Origin: Xylogone sp. PMI_703
Taxonomy: Eukaryota; Ascomycota; Leotiomycetes
Direction: 5' to 3'
Assembly (NCBI GenBank): GCA_021399445.1
Contig: JAJTUQ010000005.1
Span: forward strand, 868,001-932,000
Length of the DNA stretch: 64,000 bases
This document shows, piece by piece, positions 21,701-34,634 of the stretch. Position 1 is the stretch's first letter. Each line of letters opens with the position of its first letter. The translations under genes were made by a program, and so were the position numbers. The notes under the pieces were generated by a model, which ran no database searches, had not been told where the DNA came from, and worked only from the letters and a program-made list of their open reading frames with translations.

Positions 21701-23909
21701 CCAAATTGAGCCTACTATATATTGCCCGGTCGTGCCGATGGTCCTGATCAATGGTGCCGATGGTATCGGTACGGGTTGGAGCACCCAAATTCCGAACTAT
21801 CATCCTATCGATGTGGTCAATAATTTGAAGCGTCGAATGGGCCGCTTGGACGATAGTGGAGAAGAGCAGCCTTTCCAAACAATGATGCCATGGTTTCGAG
21901 GATGGAAAGGCACCCCCGAAGAGGCCGGCCCTGACAGGTACAAGTTCAATGGTATTATTAGAGAAAGCGGAAACAACGAGATTGAGATCACGGAACTTCC
22001 TATCCGAGTATGGACCGATGATTTCAAGGCCAGGCTCGAAGAGATCATCAAGGGCGAGAAAGTTCCCTCTTTTATCAAAGATTACAAGGAATTCAATGAC
22101 CACAAAACTGTGCACTTTGTGATTCAGCTGGATGACAAACACGCAAAGAAATCGATAGAAGAGCTTGCTGAGCAATTCAAGCTTAACAAAACGGTTTCAA
22201 CAAGTAATCTCGTGGCTTTCGATCTCCAAGGTCGCATTAGGAAGTATGAGAAAGTGGAGGATATTTTGGAGGAATACTACCACTTCCGTCTGCAAATGTA
22301 TACCTCAAGAAAGGTTTGTGGTTTATATTGAATGTTTTTGATCTCTACTAACAATGGATAGGCACATTGGCTCAAGAAAATAGATGCGGAATATCGCAAA
22401 CTCAGTAATCAAGCCAGATTTGTGATGGCTATCATTGAGGGTAAACTTGTGGTATCTAAGAAGAAGAAGCCTGTCCTTGTCTCGGAACTGCGAAAGATGG
22501 GTTTCGAAGCATTTCCCAAAGTTTCGGAGGCCGTAAAGGCAGGAGAGACCGAAGCTGTGGTCGAGAATGAGGAAGCTGATGATAACGATGAAGCAGGTGC
22601 TCGAGACTATGACTATTTACTTGGAGTATGTTTTCCTTACCTAATATTTCAATCTAGCTAACCATATTAGATGCCTATCTGGTCTCTTACCCAAGAGCGT
22701 GTAGAAAAGCTAAACGCTCAGATGGCGAGCAAGAAAGAGGAGCACGATATTCTCAAGAACAAGAGCGAAAAAGATCTGTGGTGTGAGGATCTCGACGCAT
22801 TCACTGCAGAATGGGAAACTCAACTCAAGGAAGATCAAGAATATGAGAAGACTATTCGCAATACCAACCGTCGTGCCTCACGAAAGATCGGAGCTGGCAA
22901 GAATGTCGGGAAGGGTAAACGTCAGGCAGATGATGACTACAATCCGACGGCAAAAAAGCCTAGTACCAAGAAAGGCATTGTCAAGGTTGAAAAGAAGCAA
23001 CACCAACGATTCCTTGATATGTTTACACCTGAAGTCAAGGCTGAGGGTGGCGATGGTGTAGACGAGTCATCTGGAATCTCTGATAATGATTTCGCTGCTC
23101 TTGCTGCAACCAAAACCGAAGAACCTGCACCGGCCAACAACCGGAACAAGCGTGCTGCTGCTGCTGCTGCACCAAAGAATTGGGTTGTTGATGACCAAGA
23201 CTCTGAAAGCGATGATGACAAGTTCTTGGGCGATGTAGGGGACATGGTCAAAGGTATTGGTGGTAGTGGCGGCACTAGTGACGCGACTTCAGCAAACAGA
23301 AAACTGTCACTCTTTGCTATGACGCGACCCGAGAGCAACAATAGCCGCCCTGGTAGCAGCTCTGGCGTTTCCAAGCCCAAATCAAGGGTCATCAGCCGAG
23401 TTATGGACCTGTCAGACAACGATGATACCAACTACGAAATGCTAGCCATGTCATCCCCACACAAGACTGTACCGACGCCGGCACCAAAGAACACACTTGA
23501 CAGCTTCCTTTCCGACGACGATGACCTGCCGGTGCGTACAAAGAAGGCTCCAGCTACGAAAGCTGCAAAGGTGGCGCCAAAACCAAAGAAGCCTCTAGTT
23601 GCGAAGAAGGCCGCGCCCAAGCCACAAACATTATCGCCCGCTGCGAAACTCTATGCAGCCAAGCAAAGCAAATCGAAGGCTGCAGCAAAGTCGGACGATG
23701 ACGAGGACGACGATGATGACGATTTGCTCATGGACGATGCACCACCGGCCAAGCCCGCCGCTCGACGTCCGGCTCGAGCTGCTGCAACCAAGGCAAAGAA
23801 GCCCATCTACATTGACTCAGACGACGACGAAGAGGAAGATGATTTTATGAGCATTGATGACGTTGATGAATCGGCCGCGGTGGAGGACGAGGACAGTGAT
23901 GAATTCTAG
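18727..23909 (+). CDS. TOP2: DNA topoisomerase II
   Basis: Five exons: 18727-18795, 18882-19547, 19599-22313, 22362-22625 and 22671-23909, all junctions phase 0. The product is about 1650 aa. It has a disordered acidic/Lys-Ala-rich N-terminus, then the GHKL ATPase domain (HIIKRPDTYIGSIE; NAADNKQRDPSM; VENNGAGIPVEIHG; GGRNGYGAKLCNIF). The TOPRIM domain has the acidic residues EGDSAKGLAVAGRA and DQDHDGSHIKGLL. The breakage-reunion domain carries the catalytic tyrosine in SPRYIFTRL (about Tyr917). Coiled coil and C-gate follow. The C-terminal 330 aa are acidic/basic and disordered with NLS-like stretches. It relaxes and decatenates duplex DNA using ATP. The exon 2 acceptor could be 18882 or 18885, a difference of one Lys. 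TOP2 and the following gene are in tandem. Confidence 0.96.
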
Positions 23910-25426
23910 ACAACTCCTTTTCTTTGTGTGATTCTTTTTGGGAGTCGGTGGTGAGGGTTATCGAATGGATCTGGGGCGCGGTAATCGAAAATGGCTCTGC
24001 GGAACATACCTTTTTCCTATGTGCTTTGGGCTTGTATGCCGGTATTGCTATGCAGCCGTCTTAACTGGGCTTTTTGCTTCTTGCTTATGTTAGTATCTTA
24101 TCGCAGATTGATTCCGTGCGGGATCTATGAGTTGGGCGGGATATCTGAACGGGGCCAGGGGGTCATAGCAATCAGTCTGTGTTTGTTTTGCGTTGTTGTA
24201 GGATCATACAGTATACCAATGATTTCATTTCTTCCTTTTGATAATGATACGAAGAGTGCCATCGCTGTAGTACGCTATGAAATGGATGTACTGTGTAAGT
24301 GATTGAGCTGATTGTATTACAAGTACACAGTTCTAACAGTTCTATGGATACAATTGAAGTAATTTGTTATGGCTGCGATTCGCAATTCTCCAGTCCAGGC
24401 GCCAAGAATGGGCCATGCTGTCAAGCAGTTGATGCCGACGTGCATGCATGTAGTTATATCATGATATGCGCTTATATGTCGATAGGACATGCATGAGTAC
24501 CGCGCGTATGTAGATCCACATACAGACCAACGAACGCGACAGCAAAAACCCAAAATGCGTGATCTCGTGACATCGTGTAACGGCTTTGCCAGTTACCTGT
24601 TGCCACCTCTTTTGCTTGCTCTTTGCCTGTTTGGTTAAGAAGCGATGCCGAGGGGAAGCACGGAAATTACTGGTTCAGGGGGTCTAACCTAATCTGTGGT
24701 GCAAGCGCGCAAACCCCCGGAAGCCCCTGAATCTGCATCACTTGGCTCGAGCGTCGAATTTGGGCCAGCCTCCTCAATAATCGCCCTCCGCATTGAAACA
24801 GCGTCTGTCTTTTGGGGTGTCTGCTCCTGTGTTGGCTCTGGCTCTGGCTCTGCTCTGGCGCTTTGCTTGGTGCTCGTTCATTACCGTAGATTAGCGTCTA
24901 TCATCACAATTTACTGTGCTGTACTGTACTCTCCCTTTTTGGGGAAGCAACTTTAATTCCCCATCCCCTTTCCACCTCTGCACTGACCCGCTTCATCTTT
25001 TTTCCCCCCTACTAACTGGTACCTCTTTTGAGTTTTGCTTTTTGCATAAACAAACGCTTGTTCATCTCATAATCATAATTTTCTGAACAAACTTTTGCGG
25101 AATAATTCTTCCATTATCTTTTTTCTGCGTAGCGTCTGTGTGGTCTGTGTGTGCACTTTACGCGGTGTGGCACCTCTGCTCTTTTCTCCTCGCGCTCTCC
25201 CTTTTTTGAAACGAGTCCACCGTCAGATCCAGTTCGGCGTAACCGATACGGAACCCAGGCGCTCTCTCACTTCCCTCTCTCGCAGGTCCCTAGGTGGGAT
25301 TGTCGATTGTACATCTACATTACCTTACACGATATCTGCCCTATGCGGCGGCGTCTAGGAACATCATTTGAAAGGGCGATAAGGAGAGTTTAAATAACAC
25401 GCCGCTAATCCGGGGAGTCGGTATCG
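23910..25426. promoter_or_regulatory. TOP2 3' flank and GYP5-like promoter/leader
   Basis: This 1517-nt spacer has no credible ORF. The right part (about 24900-25340) is strongly pyrimidine-rich, as in long fungal leaders. A short GGCTCT microsatellite (three units plus a partial) lies near 24834-24856. Confidence 0.5.
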
Positions 25427-28400
25427 ATGTCGGACACAACTATTTCGCAGCAGGAGCAACAGCAGCAGCAGCCTCCACCGGCTGATACAATGGAAAAGGA
25501 GGAGCAGCAGCAGGCCGTTAACCGACGGGTCGAGCAGATGTCGAGTCAAGTCCAGCATGACTCGATGGTGACGGTGCGGTTATCTGAACCACCGGCATTG
25601 ACCGTCGATACTACAGTTGTCAACAAGGTAGCGAGGATGGACGAGGATCGGTCGGCGGAGGAGGATGTTCGAGATACACCGGCTACGATAATGACTGATT
25701 TGGAGGACAGGAGCCCGAAAGACACTGCAGGCTCGGTGTCTCCTAATGTCGTGGATGCAGAGCTCAGCCGAGAGAGTGAGGACTCGGAGGGAGTGGAAGA
25801 TGAGGTGAACTGGGAACAACTGGAGAAAACTGAGGAGAAAGAGCCCAAGAATCAAGATTCAGACGATGTAAGAACCACGATTTCGTCCTGCTAATAGTAA
25901 TGATTTTTGCTAATAGATCAGTCCACTGCTTTGCTGCTAGCTCGATTGGAGCAAGAGAATAACCTCTTGGTTACAAATCCAAAATCCGGCCTGGCAAATG
26001 TTAAACCTACCGTAAAACAACGAGCCCGGGGGCAATCCCGACCTCCTTCAATGCAGCACCTTAAGAGACTCGTCCATGGGCCTACCCCGCCAGCTCTTCG
26101 ATATTCCATGATACCTCCACCTCCTCTTACCGACCTCGAGTTTTATGCAGCACTTGTGCAAGATTATTCGAGGACGGCCCAATACCTGCCTACCTTGCTA
26201 TCGAAAAAGATCCGTAGCGGGATCCCTCCGCCTTTAAGAGGGGTTGTTTGGCAAAGTATGTCTGGCGCGCGGGACACGCTTCTAGAAGAACAGTTCGAGA
26301 GGTTATGCGGCGAATCCAGCCCATATGAGGGCATCATCGGAAAGGACCTCGGCAGAAGCTTTCCTGGTGTGGAAATGTTCCGTGATCCGGATGGTGACGG
26401 GCAGCGCATGCTTGGGAGAGTGCTGAAATGCTTTTCCTTGTATGACACTAAGATCGGATATTGTCAGGGCTTAGGCTTCTTGGTAGGTCCATTGCTCATG
26501 CATATGGGAGATAAGCAGGCCTTCTGCGTTCTAGTTCGGTAAAGTTGGATTCTCAATAGTATGCGCAGGGTGGTTACTAACCGCGACATATAGACTCATG
26601 GAACATTATGACTTAAGAAGCTGCTTCCTCCCGGACCTCTCAGGCCTTCATGTGCGAATCTACCAGTTCCGCGAACTCCTCAAACAACATCTGCCCGACC
26701 TCTCACAACATCTTGACGCATTACAGATCGAACCTGGATATGTTTCGCAATGGTTTCTCTCATTCTTTGCTGTAACATGCCCGCTGCCCATGTTGTTCCG
26801 AATATACGATGTCATATTTGCTGAAGGAGCTTCCGAAACAATAATGAGAGTGGCTTTGTCGCTGATGCGAAAAAATGAGGAAAAGATCTTGGCATGCACC
26901 GAGTTTGAAGATGTGATGCAATTGCTGTTATCTAGGGGGTTGTGGGATTGCTATCACTATAACGCAGACGAGTTCGTGAATGATTTCGTTAGCCTGACAG
27001 GAACCGTGACTCGCGAAGCTCTGCGAGCTCTAGAACAAAGATACAGAGAATCGCGAACTGAGGCGGCCAGCCCGACTGATGTTGGATCCGCCGCGGCACG
27101 CTTTCTTGGACGATTATGGGCAGGCTCTGTTGCATCTGGAAGGGGTCTCAGCCCCGGCCTTACCGCTTCTTCACGACCTGTTTCTTTCTTGCGTCGATCG
27201 CCCTCGAAACAAAGTATTGCGTCAACATTAAACTCTGTGGAAGGCAGCGGCACGGATAGCACCGTGAGCTTAGCCTCAACTGACGCCACATCAATTTCGA
27301 GAGACTCCAATGTCGATAATTCATCTCTCCGGACACAGTCGGTCGCCTTCCCGCAGAAGATGTCAAGCGGCAATAAGGACAAAAATTTGCATGGGCAGAT
27401 TGAAGATTTATTGACTGCGCTCAGTGAGCTGCAGCGCGATCACGCAATTCTCAAGAACAATCTTGAGCGAGAGAGGGAAGAGCGTGAAGAAGACAGGTTG
27501 GCGGTCAGAGCACTATTAGATGGGCTAAGAAAGAAAGTCAGCTCTGAAACAATAGTGAGCACTTCAACTGATGACAGTGTTGCTACTGTCACACCCAGTA
27601 ATCATAAGCAATCTGAAGAGGACGATGAATCGGCAGTCGACGATGAGGATGAGGCGGAAGATAAAGAGACAGAGACAGATGAACAGCTTTCACCAGTATC
27701 GCCAACCGCAACAGATGCCAAAGCCATCCAAGGATCCATATCCGAGAAAGAGCTTTCTGAGCTCCTGGACGTAGTTGAAGAACGGTTCTCGGCCACGAGC
27801 AAGAAGCGACGATCCAGCATGTTGCTATCAAAGTCGCAGCTCCGGGAAGAACTCATACGTCGAAAAGAGCAGCTGGTAACCGAAGCGTCAAAATCTCGAG
27901 AATTCACCAAGAGGATTGCGGATCAAGATCAGGAAATCTCCAACCTCCAAGATCAGCTTAAAGAGAGTCATGTTCACATCCGAAACGCCCATGCCGAGAA
28001 ACAACGTTTGGAGAGGATCGTCCAGGAACTGAAAGCCAGAAATAGCATGCAAGATTCAAGCCGGGATTATGAGAGCGAATGGCCAACGAGGAAGTCAAGC
28101 ACGACAACTGGTCTCCGAGAACTCAAATTGGGTCGATCCAATTCGAATAATTCCAACAGACCCCAGGCTCCAGCATTCAACAAGCGAACGTCAAGTCTTA
28201 GTGCTACTGCTGTGATAACTATGAGCGAAGGAGAGATATCCCCCATCCGAGACAACAGCGAAAACGACGCGCTGGTTCTTGAGCTGGTGCAAGCGAAGAC
28301 GGCGGAGGCGGTAGCGAAGCAAGAGGCTGAAGAGGCGAAGGCCAAGCTGGAGGGTCTGAGGAAGATGTTAGGGATGAGCATGAGCATGCTGGAGGTCGGA

Positions 28401-28574
28401 CCTCCTGGCAGCAATCTGGGGCATAAACCCAGTCCTAGTCAGTCCACCATTGAGAAAGGCTTTGTCAGCTATCTGACCCGATCTAACACAGAACTTGGGA
28501 AAGTTGCTGGAACCGCGGCACCTGCAGCCGGGGGATTCTGGGGCTGGGGGAAGAAAACAGCCAGTGCAGAGTGA
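25427..28574 (+). CDS. GYP5: TBC-domain RabGAP, Gyp5-like
   Basis: Three exons: 25427-25867, 25922-26538 and 26594-28574; introns are 54 and 55 nt. The product is 1012 aa (yeast Gyp5 894 aa). The N-terminal 200 aa are acidic and low-complexity. The TBC domain covers about residues 225-460: GIPPPLRGVVWQSMSG; IGKDLGRSFP, which holds the IxxDxxR arginine finger; GYCQGLGFLVGP, the YxQ glutamine finger; and later FFAVTCPLPMLFRIYDVIF. A long C-terminal coiled coil follows (LLTALSELQRDHAILKNNLE; ISNLQDQLKESHVHIRNA) and the end is Gly/Trp-rich. Such proteins accelerate GTP hydrolysis by Ypt1/Sec4-type Rabs in ER-Golgi and exocytic traffic. The acceptor at 25921 (ATCAG|TCC) is chosen because the nearer AATAG would break frame. 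Confidence 0.93.
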
Positions 28575-30615
28575 GTGAAAGGCTCGCAGCAAAGCTACGC
28601 TGAAGAGTCGAGAAGCAGAGAGATCATAGACTTGGGTCTTGCCTTGCAGACGATTGAAATCTAACGGGATCCGATTGGGTTCGTTGCCATGAAAGCATCG
28701 GTGTTCATAAAAGAGGCTTGGATTTTGATTGGGTCAAGATTGCGCTGTCATGTCCTTTTTCCATTCAGGGTGCATACATAATCACGGTGTAGAACGGGGT
28801 TTAATCTTTTCTTTATTTAGCATGACACGATACCAGGTTCGAAATAGCAAAGGGAGGAATGCATTTTAGGAATCGAGGAGACGATAATAATTCCCGGCTA
28901 GATTAATGTCCTCTATAATCGGACCACCCATTTGTGCGTCCCTTTAGAAACTCGAGGAATAGCAATGTGATGACTGTGAATAATGCGACTCGAGGTTCGG
29001 TGATAGGTGCGAGTGATACGCGTGGTAGCAGTCAGGTGGATAAGAAAAGGGAATACAATAGGCAGCGTTGTATATATCTCGCAGTTATATATATGCGGGC
29101 TGCGCTGCAAGCTGCGTGCACTCCAATATGGTACCCAATAATTATGTATGAGACGAGCGAAATGTACCTACTTACTCTCGAATTACCAGTACTAGTAACT
29201 GCGCTGTGCACACGGGACTTGTCCCACTGGTCAATCGCCAAATAATCAGGTGCGACTCTGCTGTGTTGTTTGCTGCCCCACTTACTTTCTCGCCAGTAGT
29301 AGTGGAGCACCCATGTGCCAAGGATCACATGCAAAGACCACTTTGGTCCGATGATGGATGGGTGTTCGCGACGACCACGTCTACCTGCGTTCTGGAGTAT
29401 TCTTCCTCTCGCCGTTGGCTGGACGTATCTGCGATAAACCACAGTGGTTCGAGGGAAGTTGGACCACGTAATGCAGGTACGATAAGTTATTCCCCAGGCA
29501 CAGGATTCTATCAGAGAAGGGACAGAAGAAATGCGCAAAGGTGAGAGGAAGATGATCTGTGACGGTGACTTGTGCTTTCCAATCATTAATTTTTTTTCTG
29601 GCTGCTGTGACAAAGGAGTGAGGGGGATGCGGTGCTAGGCTTGATGGGGGATGGTGTGGGTCACGAATAGGCGTTGACGTGGGTGGGTTGCGGTATGGTT
29701 CTGTTTAGGGCTGGAACATTGTGCAATGCCGGTGCTTCAAAGCAGAGACGTACCACAGTAGACGGGAAGGAACAGGTAGTTGTTCAGCGATAATTCCTTC
29801 ATTTTGTTTTATATTTGGTGGGTTAAAAGGAGTCAAAGAGAATGGCTGTAATTGTAAAGAGAGAAGTGCTGGCCCTTTTGCACGTGAAATTGGCCACTGG
29901 GAGATAAGCTTAAAGTTGCTGGACTAGCTGTGCAAGGGTGCATGGGCTAATGGGCTAATGACTTCATAAAGTGCCGTGTGAGAAGAGACAGAGAAGATGT
30001 ACCCAAACGGACAAGATCACAAGTCTTGTTTGCAGTGAACTTCTAGCAGCTGTGGTGAATTGTAAAGCAGTGGTGACGAGGAGAACGTGATGTCAAAGCA
30101 AGCAGAGGACCGTCCATGCTGCCCGTCGCGCATGACGCAAGCAGGAGGGTGCGCGGTCGCCATCTGGCCCATCTGGTCCATCGCTCTCGAGACAAGAGTT
30201 GCCTTGGGACCCTGCCTGTGGCTCGACGTCATGCCACCAGCCACAGATACAGCATTTCTCCCCTTCTCGAGGCAATTGTCGCGTGCAATCTGGCCCAGAG
30301 CAACACTTCAGGCCTAGCGCCGCCAGACTGCCCAAAGCTCCCCTAAATTTACCTGTTCGGCCCAAAACTTCCCCATCCCACACACATCTGATCATTTGCA
30401 CCTTCACACGCTCTCGCCCAACTCGCAACTCGCAAAACCGCATCTCCCATCACCACATCCCTCTACCGTTCCACGCATAGTTTTTCCCATATCATTGATT
30501 TCCTGCCCCTTCTTCACCTGGTACTTCATTTGTCAGATCCAAGTAAATTCCACTCTACCCTTCTCTTATCGACTTTTCCCTCTTTTCTACTCTCCAAATT
30601 CACCCTTGAGCTACA
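28575..30615. promoter_or_regulatory. RabGAP 3' flank and reticulon promoter/leader
   Basis: This 2041-nt gene-free spacer has the RabGAP 3' UTR at its left end. About 30330-30615 is a C/T-rich leader leading to the reticulon ATG. A minus-strand frame at 29032-29613 starts only from TTG and has no recognisable domain. I see no gene. Confidence 0.45.
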
Positions 30616-32018
30616 ATGTCTAACTCACTTGTCAACGGCAATAGTACTGCCCATTCACATACCAACGGCTATCACCCAACTCAGAACGGTGTGACACCAC
30701 AGCAACCTAGTTTTGATTATTCTGGTACCTACAATAGTGAGGTATGTTCTCTTCGCCAGCTCCACTCGTGCAGTTCCGGAAAGTTCGCTAATAGTTCTCT
30801 TGCTGAAACAGTTATCCAACTGCCCCCTCTCCTTCGTCCGCTAACAACCTCACGATAAGACTACGCAGCAGTGATGGCTACCATCGCACGGAATGCTGAG
30901 GCCGCTAATGGCAATGGAAATGGAAATGGAACTCTTCCCAAAGGTACGTGTCTTATCGCTCTTCACCTTTAGTGATCGTTCCATGGTCTCCTACGTCACC
31001 GCACGGTCCGCTCCTGGGCATATCAAAGGACCGCTTGATCACAGCACGCACAGTGAACTTAATATTCTAACCACTCTTTGGCAGTTCGCGGATCGCCCTC
31101 TTCGGGAGCCCCAGAGCAGCTCACCCATTATCACTCGTACTTCACCAGCCTGCTAAGCTGGGAGAATCCCCGCTCCTCCGCAATTGCGTTCTCTTCCACC
31201 ATTGTCTTTATCATCGCAGCCCGCTATCTCGACATCCTTCGATATGCCTTCAAGATCACATGGATGACACTGGGTGTCACGGTTCTGGCCGAGATCATTG
31301 GCAAGGCAACCATCTCCCAGGGACTGACTTCTCAATTCCGCCCAAGAAAATATTACATGGTATCCAAGGAGACGTTGGAGTCCCTCGTTAGCGACGCATG
31401 TGATCTCATCAACTTCTTCGTCATTGAGTCTCAGCGCATCCTCTTTGCAGAAAATGTCTATGTTTCCACCGCTGTACGTGGTTCCAATTCCTCTGTTGTT
31501 TGACCATGATGATCACGAGCTCCTACTAACTATCGTGTGCATAGGCATTCTTTGCATCCTTCATCTCCTACTATCTTGTCAAGATCGTCCCTTACTGGGG
31601 TCTAGCCCTCCTTGGAACCTCCATCCTGTTCCTCGGCCCCTTGGTCTACAAGACTAACCAGGAATTCATTGACCACTACGTCCGCCAAGCCTCAGAGGCC
31701 GTTAATGAGCAAGCCGAACACGTCAAGCAAGCTGCAGCTCAGCGCGCTGCTCAAGCTACCGAGGCCGCCAGACTTGCTGCTAGTGAATACTCCGCTAAGG
31801 CCCAGGAGATGATCAACCGCGGACGAAGCGTCTCTCCAATCGTCTCCAAGAGCCCAAAGAGCCCAGGCAAGTCCGAGGCTGACATCCCTTCGGTTCATGT
31901 CTCAGAGCCAGACACCAAGTCTGAGAGCGAGGAGTCATCTGCCTATGAGGCTGGTGATCTTCCAAATGCTCCTAACTCAGATATCAAACATGGAGAGACG
32001 CCCGTTGCTGCTCACTAA
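30616..32018 (+). CDS. Reticulon-domain protein of tubular ER
   Basis: Clear exons are 31085-31473 and 31545-32018, plus a first exon from 30616 (MSNSLVNGNSTAHSHTNGYH) and a short exon ending at 30943. The reticulon homology domain (about residues 75-240) holds two long hydrophobic hairpins, SAIAFSSTIVFIIAARYLDI with WMTLGVTVLAEIIG, and FASFISYYLVKIVPYWGLAL with LLGTSILFLGPLVYK. These wedge into the outer leaflet and curve ER tubules. An Ala-rich amphipathic helix and a Ser/Pro-rich acidic tail follow (about 355 aa in total). The exon 1/2 junction is uncertain: the strong donor GTATGT at 30742 gives a stop with every nearby acceptor. In-frame solutions use donor GTGAGG at 30737 (or GTTCTC at 30746) with acceptor after 30859, 30868 or 30871. 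A YPTAPSPSSANNLT-coding frame lies in the skipped part. Confidence 0.85.
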
Positions 32019-34634
32019 CTTGCCGAACCTTTGGGAATGGCTTAAGTCTTGACACGAGACACTTCTGAAACTTTTCACATCTTGAGTTTGTCCAGAAAAG
32101 TTTCGGATCCGGGCGGATAGCAATGAGATAGTAACAGCAAAAAGCAATGGGTTGTCTACACAATTTTAATCGATGAAGTTCATGAGTATGACACGAGGGG
32201 CTTTTTTTAAAGGCTTTCCAACAACACACTCACACTAACTGACGGAATGGAGATGAAACAAACTACAGGGCGTACGGGAACCGTTTTTACTCGTTTTCTA
32301 TTTTTCCTTTTTTTCTTAACGATACTTTCATGGTCTCTGATGGGGAGAAATATCTGGAGCTGTTACGAGTACTTTGCTGCTGTATTCTATGTCTGGTGTT
32401 GAATGACTTTCCTACTTTTTCCTAACTTGAAACCAATCCACTATCGGTCCATCTTCCTCCTATAGGTTTTCTCATGATGGTCTCGCTCTCTTCCTCTCTC
32501 AATGTCTCGCATCAGAATGTAGCTGGTAATTTCCAGTATTGTTTCTGCGAGGGCTAAGCATATAGTCGTTGAAATGAAAGGAATATTTTGCTATTAACTC
32601 GACTTGCTGTGAACTTGGCTTTGCTTGAATGTATCTCTCTACGTAATTCATCAGTCTGTGTTGATCCAGGTACTTTTTAATCATTCCTCCCCCTTCGTGA
32701 GAATCCTATGGTTTTCAACACCGCAGCTGTCGGGGAGTGATCAGGGTACACCGATATGAGGAACACTGCCATTTTCCACCTACAGAGGATAAATTGACAC
32801 GTTGGCAGCCGCATTCTTGATCACACATCAATAAAGCTTTCTGAGGAAATCCAACTGTGCTGCCTCAGATAAACAAGATGATCCATCGTTGTAACTAATT
32901 GATACGTCCCAGCAGGCATAGCATACCTGTTCTTATAGATCTGGTAAAAGATGTTTCCATGCCAGATACTTGAAACAGAGCACATTTTCACTGCTGCTGC
33001 TGCCATTTACCTTTTTAACGTTTCCCGCAGTTTTGGTATATATATATTGGGGGTTCTTCAGCCATTCAGATAACCATGGGAACACACTGTCTGGGGCTAA
33101 GTAATTGGTATGGTCTAGATTATAAGTATCCTTCAAGGGTAACGACACTTTGGGTCTTGAATGTCAACAAAAGCGCGAGTTGGGTTTACCAGAGAACTTG
33201 GTTGTTCAAATTTTAAGTAGTACTGATGATTGAAGAGTTGCACATAGGTACAGTATGGTGAGTGGGACGTGATGTGGCTAATTTGTATGAATAGAAGATG
33301 GGTGAGTAGTGTTAGATATTCTGGTAGAAGCTTTGCGTGCTGTTGGACGCAGTGAAATCGCAATCCGATATTTAATATGACCTCCTTGTCAAAGGTTAAC
33401 GATAATTTGGATTCAAAATCTCTTATATATGAGAATAATTAACCGATAATAAAAAGTGTCAATATCGCCGTGACCCTGTGAAGTTACGGATTGTCGCACG
33501 GGGTGTTGCAAATTTTATGGTTTTGGGATGGGCGTTACCTAGTCATTTAATGAATTATTTGTATACGTGTTTTGATATTTTTACTCTGAAGGGACTCATA
33601 TGCACGCCATTGGAGCACAGATGTTAGTGTCCGATAAACCTGTGCTCTCTATTCCCCATGTCATACTGCATACCAGTCCCGAGTAGTGCCTGATCCAAGT
33701 ATACGGGGTTCCAGATACCATACAGTTACAATGGGACACAGCGAAGATCTTGAGGACTGGTGGAATAGAGAGCACCCGAGCACGAATAAAATGGCGGAGG
33801 CAACTCTAATGTGAAGGAAACTCTGCAGAGATAACCACGACGGAGGCAGATCAATAATGGTAGGAGACTCCTTAAAACGTGTATCCATTGCAGAAGCACT
33901 CTCTGTGGGTACAGGAAAGGGTGCAAGATGTGGCGTTGTATCATTGCGGGAGGAAAATGTGACAAGCAAGGAAAAATATACACGTCAAGACATATAAGAA
34001 ACAAATGTTGAAGTTACTGAAAATAATCTCTCCATATCCCATACAGAGACAAAGATAGAGTGGCATGAAGAACTCTGGCGGTACTACGGGTGTAGGACAC
34101 AGATGGCAACGGAGACGGGTACGGATGTACATGCACGGAGAACGAGTATCCGAGGCAAGCGAGCTGGCCCAAAGTTTTGTTGCAAGTCAGAGAGATCTCA
34201 GCACACGCATGCTGGCGTCAGCGATCGATTGGGTAAAGGGCACGGCGGGAACGACGTCAAGGCCAAGGGCAAGGACCGAGTCTGGCAACCCGCGATCCGA
34301 GACGAGCAGCCCATGACTAAGCACTTTTCCCAATTGCCTGAGGCGCGCATGTCGCTTGCAGCACCAGGCGGCTGCAGAACATGCTGCTTAGACCACAAAT
34401 GGACTAGCCCCGGCCGAACACGAGTGATTGGGGTGGTTTTGCATGGAGCTGAAGATCAACGCGCAGCGAGGATTCCTCCAATCGCTGAGTCAGCTGGCCT
34501 GAAGTTTGGCCCCAGTGACCACCAGGACTCGACACGGCCGTGAAGCCCTCGATTCCAATGGTGCACCTCCCTCACAGCAACAGCCCCAGATCCATCCGTC
34601 CCAGAACCCCCGCCAACAGCATCCTTCTCACCAC
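32019..34634. promoter_or_regulatory. Reticulon 3' flank and SSXT-like upstream region
   Basis: About 2.6 kb without a supported gene. About 32019-33600 is AT-rich with only short ORFs. About 34060-34500 is more GC-rich and probably contains the promoter, leader and perhaps an undetected first exon of the SSXT-like gene, because no ATG is available in its first visible exon before 34635. Confidence 0.4.

Noticed and set aside
28838..29450. GGTTCGA strings resembling a tRNA B-box (28838 and 29440)
   Set aside because: No matching A-box, no cloverleaf and no acceptor stem could be drawn around them.
29032..29613. Minus-strand open frame of 193 codons between the RabGAP and reticulon genes
   Set aside because: It starts only from TTG, has no motif, signal or family resemblance, and lies in a spacer with several overlapping short frames.
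30812..30858. Continuation of reticulon exon 1 through the putative intron to TAA at 30856
   Set aside because: It would end the protein at 80 residues before the reticulon domain, while the downstream exons are clearly coding.
34065..34543. Two overlapping plus-strand frames (from ATG near 34065 and 34103) upstream of the SSXT-like gene
   Set aside because: Arg/Gly/Ser-rich without domain. They could be leader or contain a first exon, but no convincing donor and acceptor pair was found.
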